From contig CAYXJR010000079.1 of assembly GCA_964465145.1 (NCBI GenBank), positions 1 through 19,418 on the forward strand: a DNA stretch of 19,418 nt, written 5' to 3'. The notes below the pieces were generated by a model, which was given only the letters and a program-made list of their open reading frames with translations, had not been told where the DNA came from and ran no database searches. Numbering within the stretch: the first letter of the stretch is position 1; every line of letters starts with the position of its first letter. Source of the stretch: JAUVKA01 sp964465145 (GTDB taxonomy: Bacteria; Bacteroidota; Bacteroidia; Bacteroidales; UBA12481). Below are positions 1 through 7,261 of the stretch, piece after piece. The position numbers and the translations under genes were made by a program.

Positions 1-3
1 TAA

Positions 4-90
4 CTGTTAATAACGATAGAATTATTTGGTTTTCAGAAACCAGCTAAACAGTTACAAATAATCAAGAAAAAAGCGACTGGTAAAAAATGA
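4..90 (+). pseudogene. possible 3' remnant of a hipB-like antitoxin gene
   Basis: An open frame reads into the window and ends in TGA at 88-90, overlapping the ATG of the hipA remnant (ATGA at 87-90). The tail is lysine-rich (it ends KKKATGKK). An in-frame TAA lies at 1-3, so this frame is already closed at the window edge. The only reason to suspect hipB is position: hipB normally sits directly upstream of, and overlaps, hipA. The residues themselves are not diagnostic. Weak call. Confidence 0.25.
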
Positions 91-364
91 ATACTGCTTT
101 TGTAAAAATATGGAACGAGGTAGTAGGCACTGTTGTCTGGAATGAAGGGTAAGTCAGCATGCATTAAGCGTGAATGGTAAACGTGATAATATCACAAGAG
201 ATGATCTATTATTTATTGGGAAATCAATAAAAAACAAGAAATCAGAATCTATTATCAAAGAAATAAACGAAATTGTCGATAATTGGAAAATATTTGCAAA
301 CGAAGTTGGTGTATCAAAAATTCTGAGGGACGAAATTGATAAAACATTAGTAAGAATATTATGA
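87..364 (+). pseudogene. hipA-like kinase gene with its middle deleted
   Basis: Two pieces of a HipA-family serine/threonine kinase toxin lie side by side in different frames. The first starts at ATG 87 (MNTAFVKIWNEVVGTVVWNE, stop at 150-152) and matches the usual HipA N-terminus. The second begins near 152 in the frame of 170 and reads SVNGKRDNITRDDLL, then a helical tail with VDNWKIFANEVGV, ending at 364. That is the usual HipA C-terminus. Intact HipA proteins are about 310-440 residues, so several hundred codons are gone, including the kinase core and ATP site. The joint near position 150 also shifts the frame. Its stop overlaps the next gene's ATG (ATGA, 361-364), which suggests a former operon. 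No kinase activity is possible. The assignment rests on terminal motifs read by eye. Confidence 0.72.
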
Positions 365-481
365 AACAAACAATTTTAGGAGCAGGATTATATATTCGAC
401 AGCACAAAATTTGAAAATCGCTTCGGAATAATCGCTACTACGCCTGAAGAAGGCGTGAAAAAAATGGTGGAAGGATTGTAA
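361..481 (+). pseudogene. NAD-dependent epimerase/SDR gene reduced to its two ends
   Basis: ATG 361 starts MKQTILGAG, which is how Rossmann-fold nucleotide-sugar epimerases and extended SDRs begin (first strand and glycine loop). After about nine codons the sequence passes directly into another frame, FDSTKFENRFGI...TTPEEGVKKMVEGL, with stop TAA at 479-481. This resembles the extended-SDR C-terminus, where an FDSSKFE-like segment and a PxEEGI helix are common. Family members run about 300-340 residues, so nearly all the coding sequence, including the YxxxK catalytic motif, is missing. As in the upstream hipA remnant, only the ends remain. The substrate cannot be guessed. Confidence 0.6.
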
Positions 482-502
482 CTGTCCATCTTCTTTATCT
501 AA

Positions 503-529
503 AACCTGCAACCTGCAACCTGCAACCTG
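503..529 (+). repeat. tandem heptamer array, unit AACCTGC
   Basis: There are 3.9 copies of the 7-bp unit AACCTGC. The array ends four bases before the ATG at 533 and so occupies the place of a ribosome-binding site. The same unit in reverse complement (GCAGGTT) recurs at 3019-3060 and 4249-4269. Confidence 0.9.
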
Positions 530-532
530 ACC

Positions 533-1414
533 ATGAACCAAACCATATACATATCAGCCTACCTCAAGAAAACTATCCGGGGTAAACACATAGCAGCAGA
601 GTTAAAATCGATATTAGGTGATTCCCTTAAGGAAATACCCGATCCCCTGCATGCAAAAAATGAATGGTGCCGTGATTATATGCCAGTAAAGGCATCCGAC
701 GGAACACACGTTCTTTTCAGATATATGCCTTCATACCTGATGGGAAGTATTAAATATGAAAAGACCATTCCCGACCAGCTGACTATTTGCAAAGCCCTGG
801 ATATCAAGGTAAAAGACAATATGGTGCAGGAAATAATTCTTGACGGAGGCGCCATCGAAATTTTTAGTAAAAAAGGCATTATTTCAGACAGGGTTTTTTA
901 TGATAATTATCCGGTATGGAATAACGGATCGCCATTAGTCTATCATCAAATCAAGGATCTGCTGAAACTCGATGAATTAATTGTTGTACCTGCTCATCCC
1001 TGGGATTTTACCGGACATGTGGATGGTATGGTTCGTTTCATTAATGAATCAACAGTCCTTGTAAATGATGATTCAGAGGCTGATGAAATTATTGATTCGG
1101 AATATGATCTGAAAACATACAAACTGTGGCAAAAGAATTTTAAAAAATCGCTCGAAAATTCAGGCCTTACCACCATTCCCCTAACATGTACAGCACTTGA
1201 TAATGATGATGATGATTCAGCCGAAGGTATTTACATGAATTTCCTGAAGCTCACCAACAGGATAATCATGCCTTCATTTGATAGCAGAAATAAGTACAAT
1301 AAAGCAGCAAAATCAATATTGGAAAAGGCTTATGGCTTACCTGTCCATGAAATTGAAGCCCTCGAACTGGCGATGAAGGGTGGGATAATAAATTGCGTGA
1401 CGTGGAATGAGTGA
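533..1414 (+). CDS. agmatine deiminase / peptidylarginine deiminase-family protein
   Basis: This 293-residue protein belongs to the guanidino-group-modifying PAD_porph/agmatine deiminase family, which hydrolyses agmatine or related guanidines to the ureido product plus ammonia. Visible family motifs are EWCRDYMPV (44-52), DGGAIE (104-109), GHVDGMVRF with H162 and D164 as candidate catalytic and substrate residues, and a C-terminal GGIINCVT with the candidate nucleophile C288. Agmatine deiminases proper are about 340-380 residues and usually have a GGGNIHC-type cysteine loop, so this is a shorter relative and its substrate is uncertain. There is no signal peptide, so it is probably cytoplasmic. 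The region before the ATG is a heptamer array with no Shine-Dalgarno sequence. The gene is convergent with the MFS transporter gene and unrelated to the sugar locus. Confidence 0.85.
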   Translation: MNQTIYISAYLKKTIRGKHIAAELKSILGDSLKEIPDPLHAKNEWCRDYMPVKASDGTHVLFRYMPSYLMGSIKYEKTIPDQLTICKALDIKVKDNMVQEIILDGGAIEIFSKKGIISDRVFYDNYPVWNNGSPLVYHQIKDLLKLDELIVVPAHPWDFTGHVDGMVRFINESTVLVNDDSEADEIIDSEYDLKTYKLWQKNFKKSLENSGLTTIPLTCTALDNDDDDSAEGIYMNFLKLTNRIIMPSFDSRNKYNKAAKSILEKAYGLPVHEIEALELAMKGGIINCVTWNE

Positions 1415-1424
1415 AGCGAATATT

Positions 1425-1458
1425 TCCCCCTTGGCTAAGGGGGATACAGGGGGATACG
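1425..1458. repeat. G-rich stem-loop repeat with GGGGGATACAGGGGGATACG tail
   Basis: A hairpin (CCCCCTT - GGCT - AAGGGGG, 1425-1442) lies in the gap between two convergent genes. It runs into the 20-base tail GGGGGATACAGGGGGATACG (1439-1458). The same tail occurs exactly at 12742-12761 and nearly so at 6760-6780, each time after a different hairpin. It could stop transcription from either side, but neither strand has a clear U-tract after the stem. Confidence 0.7.
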
Positions 1459-1534
1459 AAATCAAAGGCAGGAAAGCAGAAAGTTAGTCAAAAGCGTAAA
1501 AATTTAAGTAGAAATCAACGCATAAACTTATCAG

Positions 1535-2980
1535 CTAATCCTTCCTCCCTCTCCAAAACTTCTCAATCTCCTCCAGTGTCTTCCCCTTGGTTTCAGGAAC
1601 AAATTTCCAGATGAACCAGATGGCAGGGATCGTTAGAACTGCGTAAAGGAAGAATGTGCCGGAGGGCAAAATCGATTTAATTAATACGGGATTTGTAAGA
1701 GTGATGAAAAAGCCGGTTACCATTAGTGAAAAGCTGCCCATGGATACAGCCAACCCCCTGATGCGGGTTGGGAAAATCTCTGAGATAATTACCCATACGA
1801 TCGGACCGTAAGAAAAGGCAAAACTGGCCACGTAAAAGAGTAATGGGATAATAATCAGACTGGAGCCCAGGGCAAAGAGTATCCCAACTGCCGCCAGGGA
1901 TAAAAATGCCCCGACAACACCAATAAGGAGGAGTTTTCGTCTTCCGAATCGTTCTATATAAAAGATTGCTACAAAGGTGAATGTGGTATTTACCAGACCG
2001 ACGAGCACGGCACCTAGAAATGAACTTTCCACGCTGTCAATGGCTTCGTTGATAATATTGGGTGCAAAATACATTATCGCTGCTATCCCGCTTAAATGAG
2101 AAAACATGGGAAGCAATATCCCGATTAAGAGTGGCCGGCGCAGGAAGGGCTGGAGCAATTCCCTGATCCCCCCCCTTTCTGTCTTGACCATCTCGCTGAT
2201 TTCAACAAACTGCTTCTCCGCCTTCTCTATCCCGCTGGTCCTGATCATCGTTTTCATGGCTTCATCTGTTCTGCCTTTTGATACCAGCCATCTAGGGCTC
2301 TCTGGGGTGTAAATAAGCAAAATCAAAAATAGTAATGCAATAGGAATCTCAGTCCCGAACATCCCACGCCATAATTCCTGAACAAATATCCAGTTCAGGA
2401 AGCCCGATGATTCCTTGGCAATCACACCGGCAGCATCACCAGCCTGGTTTAATACAATCCAGTCCATCAAAAAGGCCAGCAGGATTCCTAGGGTAATGGA
2501 AAGCTGATAAATCGACACAAACCGCCCACGGTTTTCCGGCAGGGTCAATTCAGATATATATACAGGGGCCACTACGGAGGCTATACCCACTCCAATACCA
2601 CCGACCACACGAAAAATAACCAGCATATTAAATGCAAAATCAGCATTTGAGGTCATCCACACTGCCTGACCGGACTCAGCCATAAACTGCGGTGTGAGCA
2701 TTGAGCCGATAGCTGAAATGGTAAGGGCAGATGCAGCTGTTAGTAGTGCTTTTTTCCGACCGAAACGGTCGGTAATAGTTCCTGAAACTATGGTGCCTGC
2801 AATGGTTCCCAGCAAGGCTGATGAGACAACCCAGCCGAGCATCGCGGCTGAGAGATGAAATTGAGCTTCAAGAAATGAATTGCAGCCTGATATAATAGCC
2901 GTATCATATCCAAAAAGAAATCCCCCAATCGATGCAACAAAACTAATCGCTATCAGGTAAAATGAGGTAGTTTTTTTCAT
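1535..2980 (-). CDS. MFS sugar porter (sugar:H+ symporter-like)
   Basis: This 481-residue integral membrane protein of the sugar porter family (XylE/GLUT-like) most likely imports a monosaccharide by proton symport. Diagnostic motifs in order are FGYDTAIISG in TM1, DRFGRKK in the TM2-3 loop, PESPRWLVSKGR before the central cytoplasmic region, ERFGRRK in the TM8-9 loop, and PETKGKTLEEIE just after TM12. These are the classic sugar-porter signatures. A hydrophilic insert around residues 118-130 is typical of Bacteroidota homologues. The length is normal and no defect is seen. The start MKKTTSFYL leads directly into TM1. It is the last gene of the long minus-strand block and presumably serves the sugars released by the hydrolases at 9004-12625. 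The substrate is not deducible. Confidence 0.93.
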   Translation of the reverse strand: MKKTTSFYLIAISFVASIGGFLFGYDTAIISGCNSFLEAQFHLSAAMLGWVVSSALLGTIAGTIVSGTITDRFGRKKALLTAASALTISAIGSMLTPQFMAESGQAVWMTSNADFAFNMLVIFRVVGGIGVGIASVVAPVYISELTLPENRGRFVSIYQLSITLGILLAFLMDWIVLNQAGDAAGVIAKESSGFLNWIFVQELWRGMFGTEIPIALLFLILLIYTPESPRWLVSKGRTDEAMKTMIRTSGIEKAEKQFVEISEMVKTERGGIRELLQPFLRRPLLIGILLPMFSHLSGIAAIMYFAPNIINEAIDSVESSFLGAVLVGLVNTTFTFVAIFYIERFGRRKLLLIGVVGAFLSLAAVGILFALGSSLIIIPLLFYVASFAFSYGPIVWVIISEIFPTRIRGLAVSMGSFSLMVTGFFITLTNPVLIKSILPSGTFFLYAVLTIPAIWFIWKFVPETKGKTLEEIEKFWRGRKD

Positions 2981-3018
2981 CCTGAATATTTATAACTTTC
3001 TTATTTACTTTTTCAATC

Positions 3019-3126
3019 GGTTGCAGGTTGCAGGTTGCAGGTTGCAAGTTGCAGGTTGCATGAATTTGTCACTCGTCACCTGTCACTTGTCACAATATAA
3101 TTTACAATTCACAATTTATAATTAAT
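3019..3126. repeat. three stacked heptamer arrays upstream of the MFS gene
   Basis: Three different period-7 arrays lie almost back to back between the MFS start and the URO-D-family stop. They are six copies of GGTTGCA (3019-3060, one mismatch), 3.7 copies of GTCACTC-like units (3068-3093), and four diverged copies of AATTTAC (3099-3126). The last array covers the stop codon of the URO-D-family gene (TAA on the minus strand, 3122-3124). The units share no sequence, only the 7-bp period. Confidence 0.88.
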
Positions 3127-4222
3127 AGTTCCCATACTCCCCAACCAACTCAGCTACCCTCCTCACCCTGCTCTCCAGCCCGTCCGGCGGCACCTGGTCC
3201 GCCACACCCAATACATAGCGGGGCTCTTTTACCATAATGCTGATAACATGTTTTACATGCCGTTCAAATTCCTCTTCGGAGGTGTTTGGGGTAAAATAAA
3301 CACCCGGGATTCCTCCCCAGAAAATACTTTTGGTATCACCTGTAAATTCCGAAAACTCTTCAATTTTCAGGTCTCCAACAGGATGAGGTGTCAGTGCTTC
3401 AAGAACAGTAAATCCCACAGAGGCTTCCTCTTTCAATAAGCCTCTTAGCATACCATCGATGTGAATGAATGAGTATTTTCCTGCCTTCCTGATCTTTCTC
3501 GTCCATTCCTCCTGGTAAACCCACATGTACTTTTCGAAAAAATCGGGGCCAACCATCTCTGAGGAGAGGTTCTCTGGAATCATCAATACCTCTGCCGGAC
3601 TGTCAACAGCTATCTGCGCAGCCTGGTCGAATGCCTTTTTCATCACATCTAATAATTCCTGAAATTCTCCTGGAGCCATCATCGCTATCATTGTCAGGGA
3701 CATAATACCGGCTTCCAATGCCAGCAGATGCATGAAGGGGCTTTTGGGCAGATAACATAATACAACACCCTGATCACCAACCTGCTGCCTGCGCTGCACA
3801 GCAAAATCATAATCAGGTTCAAAACGGGTGTTCTCATAGATGTGCTTCATTACGGGGATATCTGCCTCCGATTTCAGGAAATGTTCCACCGGGCCTTCTG
3901 AAAAGGAAGCAGGGATATATTCCCAGCATTCCCTCACTGTACCAAGAGGGGTACTTATTTCCTTATACTTCTTATTCCCCAATCCCCATTCCCTGATCCC
4001 GCAGTTATCAATGATCTGCCTGTAAGGGAAATAACCCTGCAGGTAAAAACCAACACCTAAATCACGATGCCACCGGATGTATTCATCCGACTGAATAAAT
4101 CCCTCGGGTTTTATCCCTCTTTTAATAAGTGAAAATGCCCAATAATCAAGATCTCCGGCCCAGGGCAGCTGGTCGGGCTGCTCGCCTCTCAATATGGTCA
4201 GGATTCTTTCTCGCGGCGTCAT
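3122..4222 (-). CDS. URO-D superfamily protein (catabolic, not HemE)
   Basis: This 366-residue protein has the uroporphyrinogen-decarboxylase TIM-barrel fold. It starts MTPRERILTILRGEQPDQLPW, the usual opening of the methyltransferase-like and uncharacterised URO-D proteins, and lacks the arginine-rich RQAGRY motif of HemE. Zinc-dependent corrinoid methyltransferases of this superfamily carry HxC and a later Cys. Here the equivalent segment reads FIHIDG (H254, D256) and no obvious partner Cys follows, so the metal site must differ or be absent. The C-terminal IFWGGIPGVYFTP is typical of the group. Such genes are frequent in sugar-degradation loci of Bacteroidota and Planctomycetes but their substrates are unknown. 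On the minus strand a TATCTTTG (4227-4234) fits the Bacteroidota -7 consensus TAnnTTTG just before the ATG, which would give a leaderless message. No matching -33 box is visible. Confidence 0.85.
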   Translation of the reverse strand: MTPRERILTILRGEQPDQLPWAGDLDYWAFSLIKRGIKPEGFIQSDEYIRWHRDLGVGFYLQGYFPYRQIIDNCGIREWGLGNKKYKEISTPLGTVRECWEYIPASFSEGPVEHFLKSEADIPVMKHIYENTRFEPDYDFAVQRRQQVGDQGVVLCYLPKSPFMHLLALEAGIMSLTMIAMMAPGEFQELLDVMKKAFDQAAQIAVDSPAEVLMIPENLSSEMVGPDFFEKYMWVYQEEWTRKIRKAGKYSFIHIDGMLRGLLKEEASVGFTVLEALTPHPVGDLKIEEFSEFTGDTKSIFWGGIPGVYFTPNTSEEEFERHVKHVISIMVKEPRYVLGVADQVPPDGLESRVRRVAELVGEYGNY

Positions 4223-4248
4223 CCACCAAAGATAGAAAAAAGCGGGAT

Positions 4249-4269
4249 GCAGGTTGCAGGTTGCAGGTT
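4249..4269. repeat. tandem heptamer array, unit GCAGGTT
   Basis: Three perfect copies of GCAGGTT lie 27 bp upstream of the URO-D-family start, in what should be its promoter region. The unit is the same as at 3019-3060 and, inverted, at 503-529. Confidence 0.88.
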
Positions 4270-4353
4270 ACGAGAAAACTATAACGTGGGTGTCCTCCCG
4301 AAGGCGGGGATCGGGTGACGTAAGTAACATGATTCTTTATTGGGCTCCCATAC

Positions 4354-4860
4354 CTATATCTCCTTCATCAGCTCGCCCAGCTTCACCCCCTTAACTCCAA
4401 AATCCCCTAATTTAGCCAGTTCAGACAGATCAATTTTACTCTTGATGTAAACAAGCACATCTTCGTCACCATCAACCGCTATGACAAATTCTTTTCTATC
4501 CCGCATCAAATCACGATAAAGTATATTGATATTATCGCCATCACTGTTGACCACCATCATCTCTTCAAAATGCTTCTTCTTGAGTTTTTTGGCTATCTCA
4601 GTGGGGAAATGTGATTCTTTTGAAAAAGCTTCATCCTCAGCTGCCATTACGTAAACCGACTTGATTTTTCTCAGTAACTGCCTGGTCTCAACATCATCCA
4701 CAAACCAGCTTGCCATACAGGTCATGCAGGAAGGTATATGTATTCTTTTCACCTCCTTACCCGGATCATATGAGCGGAACATTTGTCGCATTGAACAGGA
4801 TTGAGCCTGTACGAAAATCGGAAAGGAAAGAAGGAGTATTGGTATAAGAAGCTTTTTCAT
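4354..4860 (-). CDS. DUF4252-family exported protein with a CxxC motif
   Basis: This 168-residue protein has a Sec signal peptide (MKKLLIPILLLSFPIFVQAQ, cleavage near residue 20). The body follows the DUF4252 pattern of Bacteroidota: an N-terminal strand, an acidic helix after KIKSVYVMAAEDE, an EEMMVVNSDGDNINILYRD strand-turn segment, an FVIAVDGDEDVLVYIKSKIDL strand pair and a final short helix. The function of DUF4252 proteins is unknown. It is a diverged paralogue of the protein at 12876-13394. Unlike that copy it has three cysteines near the N-terminus of the mature chain (C22, C45, C48), the last two in SCMTCM, where the paralogue has none. These could form a disulfide or a redox or metal site. 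No operon partner is obvious. Confidence 0.78.
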   Translation of the reverse strand: MKKLLIPILLLSFPIFVQAQSCSMRQMFRSYDPGKEVKRIHIPSCMTCMASWFVDDVETRQLLRKIKSVYVMAAEDEAFSKESHFPTEIAKKLKKKHFEEMMVVNSDGDNINILYRDLMRDRKEFVIAVDGDEDVLVYIKSKIDLSELAKLGDFGVKGVKLGELMKEI

Positions 4861-5187
4861 TTTTGTATCTTTTTAGTTTCCCATGTATGACGACTTGCGG
4901 TCATTTATGTTACAGAAACTTAAATCCGATAAACTTTTTTTTTCTTCTACTCTTTTTGCTTGATCAAAAAGGTAGGAAAAAATCATTACCCCCCTGTGTC
5001 CTCCCGGATCAAGTCCGGGACAGGCTCCCTGAAACCAAGGGGGAGAGAGAACAAAGCTTCCACCCACAAGCCACCTCCCGCCCGCTCCCGATGAACGGGA
5101 TTCCGCTCCGCTCCATGTTCTGTCTGGCCCACACTCCCTGAATCACCTGAATCACCTGAATCACCCTAATCACCCTAATCACCTGAA
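4861..5187. other. gene-free stretch rich in repeats and hairpins
   Basis: No credible gene is seen. From left to right it holds a U-rich/A-rich inverted repeat CTTTTTG-CTTGAT-CAAAAAG (4952-4971), then a CCCGGATCAAGTCCGGG palindrome (5003-5019). The latter recurs at 6691-6707 and, inverted, at 8838-8854. An ACCAAGGGGGAGAG fragment of the G-rich repeat family follows (5034-5047), and last a 9-bp tandem array up to the stop codon of the oxidoreductase. The stretch separates the Gfo/Idh/MocA gene from the DUF4252 gene, so these two are probably not one operon. Confidence 0.7.
5142..5186. repeat. tandem 9-bp array, unit ATCACCTGA
   Basis: Five 9-bp units: ATCACCTGA twice, ATCACCCTA twice, then ATCACCTGA. 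The array ends one base before the stop codon of the oxidoreductase gene (5188-5190). Related 9- and 10-bp units occur at 8932-8985 and 13611-13637. Confidence 0.9.
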
Positions 5188-6570
5188 TTACATTTCCCAT
5201 CCTTTCCGAAACTCCGGCTTAATAATCGACTTCGCTTCTTCTGATTCACCCAGGCTCATGTTCTTCGAATCCCAATGGAGTTTCTGGTTACGAAGTAGTC
5301 CTGCGGCAACTCCCAGGGATACCATCTCGGTAAGCGGTCCGCCGTAATTAAAGTTGGCACTTGAGGGATTACCGGTGAGGCAGGCATTTACCCAATCTGC
5401 CTGGTGTTTGCCAACACGCGGAATGGTGGGTGTGGGGTTTTCAAATATATACTGTTTGTCGAATGGCATAAACTGCAGGTTTTCTGCTCCATGCGAACCA
5501 TGCTGCACAATTCCTTTGTCGCTCACCAATAAAGCCCCGTTTGTCCCAAAGTCGACCTGTTCAAACCGCTCGTCCCATTTGGGGGTTATTCCACCATCAT
5601 ACCATATCAGCTTGACCGGCGGTTTATTCCCCCTCTTGGGAAACCAATAAGTAATAATTGAAGATGTAGGGAAAGTGTCGTACTTGATCTCCGGCAGTTG
5701 ATTGGTGGATGTGGCCAGGACGCTATCCGGACTACCCAAACCCAGGGCCCAAAAGGCGGGATCGAGGGTATGACAGCCGAAATCACCCAGGGCTCCGCAG
5801 CCAAAATCAATATATCCTCGCCATTTCATGGGAAGATAATCGGGATGGTATGGACGCTTTGCTGCCGGGCCATTCCAGAGGTCCCAGTCCAGTTCTTTCG
5901 GTACAGCAAAATCACCTGTCGGCCTTTCAATTCCATGAACAAAGGACACTGCTTTTCCACCTGCCGGACGGTCGCACCAGGCATGAACCTCGGTTACATC
6001 ACCCACCAGTCCGGCTGCAACCCACTCGCACAAAAGACGGATATTCTCATCGGAATGTCCCTGATTTCCCATCTGTGTCTGCACACCATATTCCCGGGCC
6101 AGGCGTGTGACCTCGCGGGTCTCATAGATAGAATGAGCCAGGGGTTTTTCACAGTAAACATGCTTGCCCAACTTTATTGCCATTGAAGCAACCACACCAT
6201 GGGCATGATCAGGAATAGCAACGATAACGGCATCGATGTTCTTTTCCTTATCCAGCATCTTGCGGTAATCTTTGTAGCGCTTTGCATTGGGAAATTCACC
6301 AAAAACCTTCTGTGCTGGTTCCCTCCAGTCAACATCGCAGAGGGCAACAATATTTACATCCAGATCCTTCATGGCCCGGATATTACTATAGCCACGGTGT
6401 GTGATCCCAACAACTGCAACATTCAGTTTATCAGAAGGCCAAACCACCTTTCTAACTTCACGGTTATGTTTGGCCATACCTGAAGATGAACAAGCTGCAG
6501 TCCCAAGTAAAAGAGTCCCTGCAGTACCAATGGACATAGTTTTTACGAATGATCGGCGAGTATTTTTCAT
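5188..6570 (-). CDS. Gfo/Idh/MocA-family oxidoreductase with Tat signal
   Basis: This 460-residue NAD(P)-dependent sugar or polyol dehydrogenase-like protein appears to be exported folded by Tat. It has a twin-arginine motif TRRSFVK (4-10), a hydrophobic segment, and GTAAC with C27 as a possible lipidation site. The nucleotide-binding strand reads VAVVGITHRG (51-60), where the second glycine of the usual GxGxxG is replaced. The family EKP motif is intact (VYCEKPLAH, EKP at 141-143), as is the GDFGCHTLDPAFW segment that carries the conserved histidine region. Length is normal for the Bacteroidota Tat-type subgroup, which modifies sugars in the periplasm using bound cofactor. It fits the surrounding carbohydrate genes. 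The substrate is unknown. Confidence 0.9.
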   Translation of the reverse strand: MKNTRRSFVKTMSIGTAGTLLLGTAACSSSGMAKHNREVRKVVWPSDKLNVAVVGITHRGYSNIRAMKDLDVNIVALCDVDWREPAQKVFGEFPNAKRYKDYRKMLDKEKNIDAVIVAIPDHAHGVVASMAIKLGKHVYCEKPLAHSIYETREVTRLAREYGVQTQMGNQGHSDENIRLLCEWVAAGLVGDVTEVHAWCDRPAGGKAVSFVHGIERPTGDFAVPKELDWDLWNGPAAKRPYHPDYLPMKWRGYIDFGCGALGDFGCHTLDPAFWALGLGSPDSVLATSTNQLPEIKYDTFPTSSIITYWFPKRGNKPPVKLIWYDGGITPKWDERFEQVDFGTNGALLVSDKGIVQHGSHGAENLQFMPFDKQYIFENPTPTIPRVGKHQADWVNACLTGNPSSANFNYGGPLTEMVSLGVAAGLLRNQKLHWDSKNMSLGESEEAKSIIKPEFRKGWEM

Positions 6571-6690
6571 AATTTTTGATTTAGGGCTTGAAAGTATAAA
6601 TGTAGAAAATTGTAAGCCTAATAATAGTTATGATTATGAACTATTTGTGCCTCATCTTTGCTCAACTATGTTGCGTATCCACCCCAACCT

Positions 6691-6780
6691 CCCGGATCGA
6701 GTCCGGGACAAGCTCTCCTTAACCAAGGAGGGGCTTATTATCCTCCCCCCTGGTATCAGGGGGGATACAGGGGGGGTACG
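6691..6780. repeat. cluster of three palindromic intergenic repeats
   Basis: Three hairpins are packed together between the oxidoreductase and the M14 remnant: CCCGGATCGAGTCCGGG (6691-6707), CTCTCCTT-AACC-AAGGAGGGG (6713-6733), and CCCCCCTG-GTAT-CAGGGGGG (6745-6764). The last continues into ATACAGGGGGGTACG, a one-off version of the tail seen at 1439 and 12742. The order CCGGATC palindrome then A/G-rich hairpin matches 5003-5047. This suggests a composite repeat unit rather than independent terminators. Confidence 0.72.
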
Positions 6781-6789
6781 GGAAAAGCC

Positions 6790-7239
6790 TTACATTACCC
6801 CCGAAAAAAGTATCGCATTCATAAACAACTTATGCAGTCCCGCGAAGTAGCCCCTGAATGCGGGATCATCGAAGAAAGTGATAACATTACCCGGGCCATA
6901 ACTATGTGTCATGACTGATACTGAGCCCTTTAGCATCTCAAGGTTCTCATCGTTGATATATCCGCTTTGCAGGGGATTATCGGTGAAATATACCGGGTTG
7001 CCATATGGATTATGAGATGGCTCAATGGAATTAAGGTGATCAGTCCTGAGCTCTTCAAGTTTGTTTTGATTGGTAGGGGAAGTAATGTGAAACTCACCAA
7101 TCTGGTGGCCTATTACCTCCTCAGGGGTTGGAATATCAGGATTGTAACTTACACCTTCCGGAAGGTAATAATCGAGCTTTTCCTGGGCAAATACGGTTGT
7201 GAAAAACAAACAAAGGACAAGGGTAATCGAATATTTCAT
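6790..7239 (-). pseudogene. M14 zinc carboxypeptidase with catalytic domain deleted in frame
   Basis: This 149-residue open frame reads as three pieces of a much longer secreted M14 metallocarboxypeptidase of the roughly 800-residue Bacteroidota type. Residues 1-49 are the signal peptide (MKYSITLVLCLFFTTVFAQ) plus KLDYYLPEGVSYNPDIPTPEEVIGHQIGE, the normal mature N-terminus. Residues 50-75 (HITSPTNQNKLEELRTDHL) match the segment that normally comes some 40 residues later. Residues 76-149 (ENLEMLKGSVSVM, GNVITFFDDPAFRGYFAGLHKLFMNAILF) match the extreme C-terminus. All zinc ligands (HxxE and the later His) and the catalytic Glu are missing. Both joints keep the frame open, so a short secreted product could still be made. 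It starts 22 bp after the end of the DUF2961 remnant, suggesting an old operon. Alternatively it encodes a novel small protein, but the terminal matches make that unlikely. Confidence 0.72.
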
Positions 7240-7261
7240 ATTAATCTGGTTTAGTCTTCAA

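Noticed and set aside
4..364. a working hipBA toxin-antitoxin module
   Set aside because: hipA lacks its kinase core and is frameshifted; the hipB part cannot be established from the few codons present.
1411..1614. 67-codon plus-strand frame after the agmatine deiminase gene
   Set aside because: It reads through the G-rich stem-loop repeat and into the antisense of the MFS gene; low-complexity Lys/Ser peptide.
4863..5141. 92-codon plus-strand frame before the oxidoreductase
   Set aside because: It covers the palindromic and tandem repeats and has no recognisable protein sequence.
5698..6186. 162-codon open frame on the plus strand
   Set aside because: It lies wholly inside the Gfo/Idh/MocA gene on the other strand, has no recognisable domain and reflects codon structure of the real gene.
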